DNA of 64,000 bases from Caenorhabditis remanei (taxonomy: Eukaryota > Nematoda > Chromadorea > Rhabditida > Rhabditidae). Below are positions 34,142 through 44,779 of the stretch, in pieces. Each line of letters begins with the position of its first letter. The first letter of the stretch is position 1. A model generated the notes under the pieces. That model saw only the letters and a list, made by a program, of their open reading frames with translations, was not told the DNA's origin and did no database searches. A program made the translations under genes and the position numbers. Location: positions 16,616,001 to 16,680,000 of the forward strand of contig NC_071331.1 in NCBI RefSeq assembly GCF_010183535.1, given 5' to 3'.

Positions 34142-35575
34142 ATGTCACACAACTCTCAAAATCCTCACTCCACGGGAAGAGCAGAAGCTGGAAGAATGGA
34201 AAACCTGAGCATGAATCGAGCGAGCTCTCCGCAGTCAAGAGTAAGTGTATCAATTTTATCTTTGTTCCAAAGAATTCCACAAAAACATTATGACTTCTTA
34301 TTCCAGCCAAGAAAAAGAAACTCGGGTTTCAAGATGCCAGACGAACTGACCCCACGATAACTAACCAACTTCCTGGACAAGGTCCCCACGTACGAGTGAG
34401 TTTCAATATCTTTTCGCGCATCTTTTTCAATTAATTTCAGGCTCTCAAAACGAGTTACAAATGCGCTGAAACCAAAAAAGACACAACAACTCCCAACAAC
34501 ATCTGGGAATTTCCTGCGATTTTAGAGGTGGAATGGACGATGATGATGACATGTACCCTTCGTAAGCACTAATTCGTGGATATCAAGGACTTGTATTTTG
34601 CTTTTAGACCATTCAACAGAGAAAGCCAAAGGACATCAGAATTCGTTTGACACGACTTCCATGATGACTCAATGATGGCTCCGGAAGTCCGGAGGATGTC
34701 CACCGACACCTCTGTGGCATCCGGACCTGCACACACTTCTGGAGGCGGGGACCAATACAAAAAAGATGCAGAGGAGGATGGAGAGAGAAATGAAGGACAG
34801 CCAACAGGAGAAGGAGATCTAATTGCCAGCTCTAAAGATGAGAAGGTGAGTATGCAAATAAATAAGAAACAAGTGACTTCGAAATTACTACACTACCGAT
34901 AAAATTTATTTCAGGAACAATCGGCAGTTCTCAATTGTTTTTGGAAAACTGAAAAATCGGGAGACGCCAAATCCAGCTTGTGTGATACGTCAGATGATCA
35001 GAATGGGGTTGGTTCACAATAAATAAACAATCACTGGAAACGTTGATTTCAAGTTCTGTAATTTTCACCCGAACGACATCAGCGATATTCGCTGCTATCC
35101 CATGAGACTGAAATTCCATGCTGATGTTGTCACTTTCACTGTCCAGAAAGAAGAAAGAGCAACAGAAGTGCAGGAATTCATCACGTCAAGACATTACCCG
35201 GAATGGACGCTGCAGAGAAATCACGCCATCAATTTGCAAGATGTACGATATATAAACACTAACACAATAATTTTTAACATGTTTAGGAATTTAACTTCAT
35301 CTTCCTGACATCATCGATGACTGCCAACCAGGCTCAAATCAGTGGGCTCCTCTATAACTGCTACAAGTTCGCAATTTCACGGGAAATTACTTACTATACA
35401 GCAGTTTTTAAGGCTTTACAAATCTACGTATCAACGAAAAACAGTCTACTACTGATGAGATCGAGTTGTTGTTGAAGACGAAGGAGAACGAGTGAACATG
35501 TATCTACGAGATTTCATAAGAGACGAGAAGCCGATCGTCAAAGAGGCTAAGAAGGTATCCAAGTTATCGAGATAG
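34142..35575 (+). pseudogene. Decayed multi-exon coding sequence of unknown family
   Basis: I do not recognise the family. Protein-like segments are separated by plausible splice sites: MSHNSQNPHSTGRAEAGRME at 34,142; an acidic DGERNEGQPTGEGDLIASSK at about 34,780; HPNDISDIRCYPMRLKFHAD to NHAINLQD at about 35,070-35,240; EFNFIFLTSSMTANQAQ at about 35,288; and GERVNMYLRDFIRDEKPIVK at about 35,480. Adjacent segments do not share one open frame: the join after 34,233 changes phase, and the last segment is reached only by a frame change near 35,470. Stops interrupt the reading before the 35,070 segment. This fits a pseudogene or strongly rearranged gene rather than an intact one, but a fully spliced model with unusual exons is not excluded. 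It lies just left of the mariner palindrome. Confidence 0.4.
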
Positions 35576-35901
35576 TCTTCTTGAAGAATGCATTTACAGT
35601 TGATGTCTCGAAAAAACCTCTTCATGCCATCGACCCGAACTTCTCATCAACAACTTCCGTCCGCCGTCTCGCACTGTGATCCATGCATTCCATCTTGTTC
35701 GAATACTTTCTTCTCACTCGTTATCAAAGTTCAATTTTATATCTGTTCAATTTTTAAATCAAAAATTTCGTTATTTCATTAATTGTAGTTGCTGTTTTTA
35801 AGTTTTTAAATAAATAAATAAATATTTCTTCGAATGTGATTCCAGAAACTTCGGATAGCCTGAAACTTATTAATTTATTTCGTTAAGCGCAAACAAAAAT
35901 A

Positions 35902-37153
35902 TTAGGTTGTCCCATAAGTTTTCGAACATTATTGAAATCGAATTTATTCAAAGCCAGAGTTTCACAAAAATCAAACATAGTGACCACCTTTATTCACGAC
36001 TGTTTGCCATTTAGTAGGTATAGATTCAATACCTTTCCGCCAAAACTCAGGCTGCTTCGAGTCAAAATACTTCTTCAACCATTTCTCGACCTCTGACTTT
36101 GTTTTAAAGTCCTGGCCTTCGAGGGACCGATGCATGTCGCTGAACATATGGTAATCCGAAGGGGCAAGATCAGGGTTGTACGGAGGGTGGGGAAGGACTG
36201 TCCCAGTGGAATGTAGCCAGGAGAGACTTGGTCGTCTTTGCGATGTGTGGTCTTGCGTTGTCATGGAGGTAGTGAACTCTGTGACCGTGTAGAGGGGAGG
36301 TTTTCAGTTTGGACTTCATCTTTTGTAATTGAGAAGAATAGTAGTCGGCGGTGATAGTTTTTCCCTCTGGAAGCAGTTCCCAATAAAGCACTCCATGGAC
36401 AGACCACCAGACGGAGAGCAATATTTTCTTAGGGTGTAACTCCTGTTTGCCGACATCCTCTGGCTATTTATCAGCATCAACCCACTGGTCTCTCCTGTGG
36501 TGGTTTTCGTATAAGACCCACTTCTCGTCCGACGTAACCAAATGATCCAGCCAGTTGAAACTAGGACGGAGGGTTAGAAGTTGCAGTGACATGTCCACTC
36601 GGCGCTCAAGGTCAAAGTTAGACAATTTGTGTGGTATCTATCTTCCCATTTTTTCTAACTTGCCAAGAGCTCTCAGTCCTCTTTCTACCGCAGAGTGAGT
36701 AGAGCCCATTACTGTTGCCAGTTTACGAATGGATTGAAATGGGTCACTTTCCACTACCTCCCGTAACTTGTCAATGTCGAACTCCACTAGTCTTCCAGAA
36801 CGTGCTTCTTCGGCCAAAGAAAAATCATTATTTTTGAAACGATGGACCCAACGGCTAATTGTCTGCCGTTGAGGGACATTATCCTTATAAACTTCAACCA
36901 TACGTTCCTCAATCTCAGTGATTTTGGAATTAGATAGAAACAAAAATAGAATCACATCACGAATATGAAGTCGGTCGAGGACAAAGATTGGAGCAGCGTT
37001 CATTGAGAGGAGGCAGCCAGAAGAAATGAATGTTATTGTTAATACACTCGACGTCTTATATAATGGAATACATGCACTGTTTGGTTTGATTCTTGCTCTC
37101 TGTCCTATAGCAGAGTACCAAAACTATGTTCGAAAACTTTTGGGACAACCTAA
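35902..37153 (-). mobile_element. Mariner copy, left arm, with defective transposase
   Basis: A 1,252 bp Tc1/mariner-superfamily element with terminal inverted repeats (ttaggttgtccc...). The transposase reads right to left: an N-terminal helix-turn-helix region of 121 residues (37,003-36,638, from MNAAPIFVLDRL) ending at an in-frame stop, a middle part with TSDEKWVLYEN broken by a second stop at about 36,464-36,466, then HDNARPHIAKTT. A frame change follows, before PPYNPDLAPSDYHMF and the C-terminus near 35,971. The three catalytic Asp positions of a D,D34D mariner are recognisable but lie in broken frames, so the copy cannot make a full transposase. Confidence 0.9.
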
Positions 37154-37672
37154 TAAAAATTGACAGTACTCATGAAATCAGAAAGTGCCCATTTTCGAAA
37201 AAAAGGTCTCGGGGGACCATGTCTATTCGATTCCCCGTGTTGAGTGAGGTACACATACATGTACAAATATATGGCTCACCTTTCATTTTAGAGACTTATT
37301 TTCAATTTTTCAGGTTTTAAGCCATTTCCACGTACCCCTATACGTTCGGGTTTTCAACTGAAAACGCAAAAACACAGATCATGGCGGAATATTGTTGAAA
37401 CATGCCAAAACACGGTTATTGAAAACCAATATCATGTTTTGATAACTCTATCATCGCAAATAAAACAAATCCGGTCATTAATTTTTTACGATTTTGGAAA
37501 TGGCTTTAAAACTTGAAAAATTGGAAATAAGTCTCTAAAATGAAAGGTGAGCCATATACTTGTACATGTCGGTGTACTTCACTCAACACGGGGAATCGAA
37601 TAGACATGGTCCCCCGAGACCTTTTTTTCGAAAATGGGCACTTTCTGATTTCATGAGTACTGTCAATTTTTA
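37154..37672. repeat. 519 bp inverted repeat at the core of the mariner palindrome
   Basis: Bounded on each side by the inner mariner termini and TA. The two arms of about 170 bp are inverted copies (for example gagacttatt against aataagtctc) with a number of substitutions. The central part, about 37,325-37,501, is not palindromic. Translating the same region of each arm gives proteins of 64 residues that differ at three positions. The arms are therefore less alike than the flanking mariner copies. This may be an older MITE-like palindrome into which mariner inserted. Confidence 0.75.
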
Positions 37673-38924
37673 TTAGGTTGTCCCAAAAGTTTTCGAACAT
37701 AGTTTTGGTACTCTGCTATAGGACAGAGAGCAAGAATCAAACCAAACAGTGCATGTATTCCATTATATAAGACGTCGAGTGTATTAACAATAACATTCAT
37801 TTCTTCTGGCTGCCTCCTCTCAATGAACGCTGCTCCAATCTTTGTCCTCGACCGACTTCATATTCGTGATGTGATTCTATTTTTGTTTCTATCTAATTCC
37901 AAAATCACTGAGATTGAAGAACGTATGGTTGAAGTTTATAAGGATAATGTCCCTCAACGGCAGACAATTAGCCGTTGGGTCCATCGTTTCAAAAATAATG
38001 ATTTTTCTTTGGCCGAAGAAGCACGTTCTGGAAGACTAGTGGAGTTCGACATTGACAAGTTACGGGAGGTAGTGGAAAGTGACCCATTTCAATCCATTCG
38101 TAAACTGGCAACAGTAATGGGCTCTACTCACTCTGCGGTAGAAAGAGGACTGAGAGCTCTTGGCAAGTTAGAAAAAATGGGAAGATAGATACCACACAAA
38201 TTGTCTAACTTTGACCTTGAGCGCCGAGTGGACATGTCACTGCAACTTCTAACCCTCCGTCCTAGTTTCAACTGGCTGGATCATTTGGTTACGTCGGACG
38301 AGAAGTGGGTCTTATACGAAAACCACCACAGGAGAGACCAGTGGGTTGATGCTGATAAATAGCCAGAGGATGTCGGCAAACAGGAGTTACACCCTAAGAA
38401 AATATTGCTCTCCGTCTGGTGGTCTGTCCATGGAGTGCTTTATTGGGAACTGCTTCCAGAGGGAAAAACTATCACCGCCGACTACTATTCTTCTCAATTA
38501 CAAAAGATGAAGTCCAAACTGAAAACCTCCCCTCTACACGGTCACAGAGTTCACTACCTCCATGACAACGCAAGACCACACATCGCAAAGACGACCAAGT
38601 CTCTCCTGGCTACATTCCACTGGGACAGTCCTTCCCCACCCTCCGTACAACCCTGATCTTGCCCCTTCGGATTACCATATGTTCAGCGACATGCATCGGT
38701 CCCTCGAAGGCCAGGACTTTAAAACAAAGTCAGAGGTCGAGAAATGGTTGAAGAAGTATTTTGACTCGAAGCAGCCTGAGTTTTGGCGGAAAGGTATTGA
38801 ATCTATACCTACTAAATGGCAAACAGTCGTGAATAAAGGTGGTCACTATGTTTGATTTTTGTGAAACTCTGGCTTTGAATAAATTCGATTTCAATAATGT
38901 TCGAAAACTTATGGGACAACCTAA
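37673..38924 (+). mobile_element. Mariner copy, right arm, with defective transposase
   Basis: Mirror image of the left copy, also 1,252 bp. The transposase starts at 37,823, stops in frame at 38,186-38,188 and at 38,360-38,362, continues in frame to 38,656 and shifts frame between about 38,600 and 38,640. The remaining C-terminal frame runs to 38,855 and ends GGHYV. The translated fragments of 121, 83 and 97 residues are identical to those of the left copy, lesions included. The outer terminus contains cccataag where the inner one has cccaaaag, so the 5' and 3' ends of the element are distinguishable. Confidence 0.9.
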
Positions 38925-39237
38925 TACGTTTTGATTTGTATCTTTCCAGGTTCCAGTTTTGGTAAATTAGTCCAATTAGCTTTTATGTAGCCTACATCTT
39001 CACCTTTTTATAACACTTTGAATTTCAAGAAATCCTTCAAAATGAACAAAGTTACAGTGTCTCAAAGTGACCCGACCAAAAAATTTTGAAAAAAATGAAA
39101 AATGTTTGCCATTCGCTGAAAACGAGTTTGTTGCACCTAAAACATATAGTGTTGTTCTAGTCTCGGTAAGACCTATCTCTGGTGAAAACATCGTTGAGAA
39201 ACTCGGGGGACACTCAGGGTCATTCCCTTGTAAGTTT

Positions 39238-39690
39238 TGTTTTTTCAGTTGAAATTGCCCAACTTTGAGAGTGTGTCATAGTAAAACTAAATGTCTCACA
39301 AAAACGTTTTTATGGGATCAAACAAACCGAGAGTAGAACTCAATTTTTTGTAGTTGACAACTTTTTTGTTCAAGCACTCCCTAGCAGTTACAAAGTAATT
39401 TCTCCCTCAAGTTGTCCCATTTCAGGGCAAAATAAAGTAATTTTTGAACTGTCCACTTAAACTACATATAACTCTCTAGGAAGTGTCCGTACAGTTGTCA
39501 ACATTAAAAATGGAGTTCTACTCTTGGTCTGTTTGATTCCATAAAAAGTTGTTTTGTAAGACAGTTAGTTTTACACTCTCACACTCTCAAAGTTGGGCAT
39601 TTTAAACTGAAAAGGTCTTAATACACTTTTTAGTCTACACTTTTACACTTTTCTTAATACACTTTTTACTTAATACACTTTTTAGCGGTA
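39238..39690. repeat. Palindromic MITE copy, family member A, with tandem terminal motif
   Basis: The inverted ends are gttgaaattgcccaactttg on the left and caaagttgggcattttaaac on the right. Inner parts shared with the copy at 50,025 include ttatgggatcaaac, gtccacttaaa and aactctctaggaagtgtccg. At the right end the motif cttaatacacttttt occurs three times (about 39,616-39,690), with one degenerate spacing, as if the terminus had been copied in tandem. There is no coding capacity. The remaining sequence to 40,102 and from 38,927 to 39,237 shows nothing further. Confidence 0.75.
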
Positions 39691-40102
39691 CTGTATATGA
39701 ATTTTGGCATCCTTTTCAAATCAAATTAATTGTCAGATTCAAAGAATGTTAACTAGAGAGTTCATTTAAATTTTAATAGTCCCGCTTCTTTTATCTTTTT
39801 CTGTTCAGGCAACCCTTCTAGTCAGGTCAACAACTACCCATAAAATACTTGTCAACCGGGCCGAGCCGGGCCGACGGCTTTTCTTGAATAACTTTTTTCA
39901 GAGAAAATCGGACCAAGTTGGTTGATAGCTCAAAAGATCTCCCAAGAAAATCACCCGAGCTACAACTCAAATGAAAAGCGAATCACTTTTCATAGAAATG
40001 CATGACCAGTGTAACTGTTTCTTTGGCTCTTGAAATTCCCTTTTTTAAACAGTATTCAACATACGCTGAAAACATTTTTTATTCATATCAAAGTACTGAG
40101 GT

Positions 40103-40651
40103 CTATTGAGCTGGTGGAGCAACACTTGGATCCTGAGCTGGTGGTGGAGCTGGAGCTTCAACTGGAGTAACTGGAGCTGGAGCACCTCCAGATGATCCCT
40201 TGCTGACTTCATAAGCCTCGATTCCGAGTTGTCCAATAGAAGCAAGAACATGGATAAGAACGAAAAGTGAGAAGAAGGCGTGGCCAGAGACGCAGAGGAA
40301 TACAAAAACTCCAGCTACGGCTGGGACGAGCACAAGAGCGGCCGATTTGCCACGAACTTCATTGTCAGTTGAACTGAGCACCTTGTTGATCTCTTCACGT
40401 CCATCAATATTAAGGGCAATATTGTGCGCCGAAATGGCAGCAGATCCTCCAAGGAAGATGAAGTAGAGAAGTTTAGCAAGGAAGTTACTATCACCAAGGG
40501 ATCCGAAGAGCACCATGAGGAGCTGAAAAGTTTATTGTAGGAAACAGTGTTGAGCCAGTCAGTAACATACCTCAAACGAAGAGCAAGTGATGACAGCAGC
40601 ACGAGCCGCAAACACGTACTTACTGTACTCGTACGGTGGGATTTGATCCAT
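40103..40651 (-). CDS. Four-pass membrane protein with Pro/Ala-rich tail
   Basis: I do not recognise the family firmly. Two exons: the first encodes [20 protein letters not shown], a donor gtatgt follows, and the second starts [12 protein letters not shown]. Four hydrophobic segments are visible: from YVFAARAAV into [44 protein letters not shown]; and [19 protein letters not shown]. The cytosolic tail is low-complexity Pro/Ala ([20 protein letters not shown]). The layout recalls small tetraspan MARVEL/synaptogyrin-like proteins but no diagnostic motif was found. It is divergent from the Na+/K+-ATPase-like gene, 286 bp apart, so the two could share a promoter. Confidence 0.8.
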
Positions 40652-40937
40652 TGCAGGTAGTCGAGTGAGTAGAACCGGAGATCGAGCAAAGACTGATTGG
40701 GTTTCGCACTTTCGAACATGCTTTATGCGAAATAAACTAGGCTAGGGGGTCAGATCTTTCAATCGATAAGAGAATTAGATTATTTCACGCTTTTAAAATA
40801 GGAAACAACTCTTCGAAAGATGATATCAACATCACTATTATTGTCAGTTCAAAAACGTGAAAACTGTGGAATTTCGTTCTCTTTTCTTCTCATCACAATT
40901 CATTACGAGTTCAATTTTTCGTTGATAGTCGTCAGTA

Positions 40938-43900
40938 ATGTTCGGGTGCTGCAAGAAGAAGAAAACGAACAAGTCGCTGGATGAACTCAAGAAAGATATC
41001 GTTATCGATGATCATGAGATTCCACTCGACGCCCTTCTCAAAAGATATTCATCGTCTGAAACTGCTGGAATATCGGAAGCTGAAGCAGCGACACGACTCA
41101 AAACGGACGGTCCGAATGCTCTGACTCCTCCGAAACAAACGTCCAAATGGGTTAAACTAGCTGGTTCGATATTCGGAGGTTTCAATTTTCTTCTGTGGTG
41201 TGCTGCTGTTGCGTCGGCTGTTGGTTATGGTATGGATCTGTCGATGAGTGTAGATGAAGAAGTTCCAAAAGATAATGTTAATTTTTGAAATGTATTCAAT
41301 GATATTTTCATTCATTCTTCCAGATGTATATGGCAATCATCCTAGCCAGTGTGGTCACTGTAACTGGTTTCTTTGACTTTTATCAAGATCGGAAAAGTGG
41401 AAATTTGATGGACTCCTTTGCTAATATGATTCCTCCGAAAACTCTTGTGGTCAGGGATGGAACAACAAAAGAAATTGAAGTGAAAGATTTAGTTGTTGGA
41501 GATTTAGTTCGTTTTAGAGGTGGAGATCGTGTTCCAGCTGATCTACGTGTCACTTTGGCAAGAGGATTAAAAGTGGACAACTCGAGTTTAACAGGAGAAT
41601 CTGAACCACAGACGAGAAATACAAATTTCACGAGCAAAAATCCATTGGAAACAAAGAATTTGTGTTTGTTCAGTACGAGTGTTCTGGAAGGATCTGGTGA
41701 AGGGATAATCATAAGAACTGGTGATCGAACTGTTGTTGGAAGAATTGCTGCATTGACAACTCAAGTGGATTCTGGACCAACTCCTCTCGCAAAAGAGATC
41801 AATCACTTCATCAAAATCATTTCCGTCGTTGCGTTTACTGTCGGTGTTGCTTTCTTTGTTCTTGCCGTCGTTTATGAGTATCCACTTCTCAAGGCAATCG
41901 TTTTCTTCATGGGAATTGTTGTGGCAAATGTTCCAGAAGGAATCGTTCCGACTGTTACTGTAAGTTAACTATTTTATCCACTCATGATCTTCCTATTTTC
42001 AGGTCAGTCTCACTCTGACTGCAGTCAAAATGCGGAAGAAATTTTGCTTGGTAAAAAAGCTACAAGCTGTCGAAACACTCGGATCCACATCTACAATTTG
42101 TTCTGATAAAACTGGAACACTCACTCAGAATCGAATGACAGTAACACATTTATGGTTTGATGGACACATCAAAGATGCGGAACTTCTTCCACCAAATGAA
42201 CATTTTCATGGAGAAAAACGTTATTTGGAAATCGATTCATACCAGAAGTTGTTAAGATGTGCCACTTTATGCAGTCGTTCTCATTTCAGAGTCAGTTTCA
42301 GGCATCTTTTACCATCTCATTTTTGAATATTCAGGTGCCCGAATACGATGTTCCATTGGCTAAACGAACGGTAAATGGAGATGCTTCGGAAGTTGCAATT
42401 ATGAGATATTGTGAAATGATTCGTGGCGACGGACAAGTTGATGAATTCAGAAAAACGATGCCAAAAATTGGAGAGATTCCTTTCAACTCAACCAACAAGT
42501 ACCAATTATCGATCCATCCAATGTCAGCTAAACAAAATATTCTTGTGATGAAAGGAGCTCCAGAGAAGATTCTGAAGTTGTGTTCCTCGTATTATCACGA
42601 AGGACAAACGAAAAATGTGTCGAAGAAGTTTGAAAAAGATTTCCAAAAAGCATACGAAACACTTGGATCTTATGGTGAAAGAGTTCTTGGATTCTGTGAT
42701 CTTGAAATGAGTACAACCAAATATCCACATGGATATCAGTTCAATATGGAGGATCCTAATTTTCCCATCAAAAGTAGATTTACTCTGTGAGAGTGTAGAT
42801 CAATTATTTTCTCATTCAGATCTTCGTTTCCTTGGTTTAATTGCGATGATTGATCCACCTCGTCCCGGAGTTCCAGAAGCTGTTCGTGTTTGTCAAAATG
42901 CTGGAATTCGAGTAGTTATGGTCACTGGAGATCATCCAATCACTGCCAGAGCAATCGCCACTCAAGTACATATTATTGAGGAGAATGAACAAGTCACTGA
43001 AATCGTCGCAACTGATCCGAAATGTGATCCAGCTAGTGATGAGATTTATGGAAAAGGAAGATTGAAAGCAACAGGTGCCGTGGTGATTCATGGAGAGCAA
43101 CTGAGTACAATGTCACAGAAAACATTAAAAACTGTGGTCACTAATTACCATCAGGTATGTAGATAATATCAACATTAGAGCCTCTCAACAATTAAATTTT
43201 CAGATTGTATTCGCTCGTACCTCTCCTGCTCAAAAACTTCAAATCGTGGAAGCATTCCAATCTGTTGGAAATGTAGTTGGTGTTACTGGAGACGGAGTGA
43301 ATGATGCTCCGGCTCTTCGTAAAGCTGATATTGGAATTGCTATGGGAATTGCTGGAACAGATGTTTCAAAACAAGCGGCCGATATGATTCTACTCAATGA
43401 TAATTTTGCTTCCATCGTGACTGGAGTTGAAGAAGGACGTCTCATTTTTGATAATCTCAAGAAATCAATTGCCTACACTCTGACTAGTAACATTCCAGGT
43501 ATGCTTCTTGTCATCCATGTCTATTTCTACTTTTAACTTTCCAGAAATTACTCCATTCATGTCATATGTTCTATTTGGTCTTCCCCTTCCAATGTCAATT
43601 ATTGCTATCCTTATGATTGATCTTGGAACTGATCTTTGGCCAGCCATTTCCTTCGCCTATGAAGTACCTGAAAGTGATATTATGCAGAGAGCTCCAAGAA
43701 ACCCGATATACGATAAACTAGTGAATAAACGACTTGTCATGTTCTCATACATGCAAATCGGAGCAATTCAAGCATGTGCTGGATTCACGACTTACTTTGT
43801 TTTAATGATGTCGAATGGCTGGTTTCCACAGGATTTGATCAATTTGAGTGAGCAATGGGATAACAAATATATTGATGATTTGGAAGATAGTTATGGACAA

Positions 43901-44307
43901 CAATGGAGCTATGAAAGTAGAAAAGCATTGGAATCGTGTTGTTATGGAACATTCTTCTTCACAATTGTTGTCACTCAATGGGCGGATTTATTTGCTTCGA
44001 AAACGAGAAAGAATTCATTGGTCATGCAAGGATTAGAGTATGTAATTCAACATTTGTCCCTTTCAAAATCCTTCTCTTTTTCAGAAATCAAGTTCTCAAT
44101 ACTTCTGTAATTTTCACTTGTTTCCTGGCTACTTTCGTCCTCAACACACCGTTTGTCAATGAGGTTTTGGGAGTTCAGGGATTCCGTCTGGAGATCGGAT
44201 TCCTCGCATTGCCGTTTGCTTTTGCCATTGGATTGTACGATGAATTCAGAAGATTTTTCATTCGAAACTATCCGGGCGGATACATTTATAAAGAGACTTT
44301 CTATTGA
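40938..44307 (+). CDS. Na+/K+-ATPase alpha subunit-like P-type ATPase (catp family)
   Basis: P2C-type cation pump of the plasma membrane. The N-terminus [20 protein letters not shown] matches alpha subunits. In order: [10 protein letters not shown] (actuator domain), M4 region [13 protein letters not shown], phosphorylation site [16 protein letters not shown] (about 42,102), nucleotide-domain [10 protein letters not shown], hinge [21 protein letters not shown]5 [13 protein letters not shown] and M6 [16 protein letters not shown] with the cation-binding Asp and Glu retained, and the C-terminus [13 protein letters not shown]. About eight exons. The M4 motif has PEGIVP where canonical alpha subunits have PEGLLA. 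The core catalytic residues are intact, so a working pump is likely; ion specificity is uncertain. This fits the worm catp-1/2/3 group better than EAT-6; the exact paralogue is not assigned. Confidence 0.92.
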
Positions 44308-44779
44308 TCTCTGTTTGATATTTGAATGAATTAGAATAAAGAATTATTGAGTACTCTTGCTTGTATACTGAAGAAGTTTTAAGAAAACGAAATTGGTCAT
44401 AACGCATCCATCCTCAATTTCACCTTGAATAAGTCTCGAAGAGAAACAATTTTGGTTTTTTTTTGTTTACCCCTAAAGAATCAAGAAAATCAGAGTAGTC
44501 TCTAGAACTGCAGTTCCCTCTGAAAACGATTTACCATGTTGGTTTTACAGAATTTGAAGGCGATAAATGTGGGTAGAGCCACAGTGAGTAAAACATATTT
44601 GCTCCTAAACTATTTTTCAAAGCAACTAGCGGTAACTGTAAATTGATCGTATGATGATCATGATCCTTGAAGAACAAAACTTATGATAACCAGGCGTTAA
44701 ACGTAGAAGTGAAAATTCGATTTCAAATTTATTTATAATTGAAAAATCGAATTGTGACACGATATTTTCAAAAAAAAAA
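44308..44779. other. Convergent 3' region between ATPase and kinase genes
   Basis: About 470 bp with an aataaa at about 44,335 as the likely ATPase polyadenylation signal. No gene is seen. Confidence 0.45.

Larger units (their letters stand above)
35902..38924. mobile_element. 3,023 bp palindromic compound mariner element with TA target-site duplication
   Basis: Begins ttaggttgtccc and ends gggacaacctaa, with TA on each outer side (35,900-35,901 and 38,925-38,926). The symmetry centre is at about 37,413: features on the left arm recur on the right at 74,826 minus their position, with no net indel over the whole length. It consists of two 1,252 bp mariner copies head to head around a 519 bp inverted repeat with a roughly 175 bp non-palindromic loop. 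One TA pair around the whole suggests it inserted, or is now bounded, as a single unit. Confidence 0.85.

Noticed and set aside
40103..40651. Synaptogyrin assignment for the four-pass protein
   Set aside because: Topology is similar, but I could not find the conserved synaptogyrin N-terminus or loop motifs.
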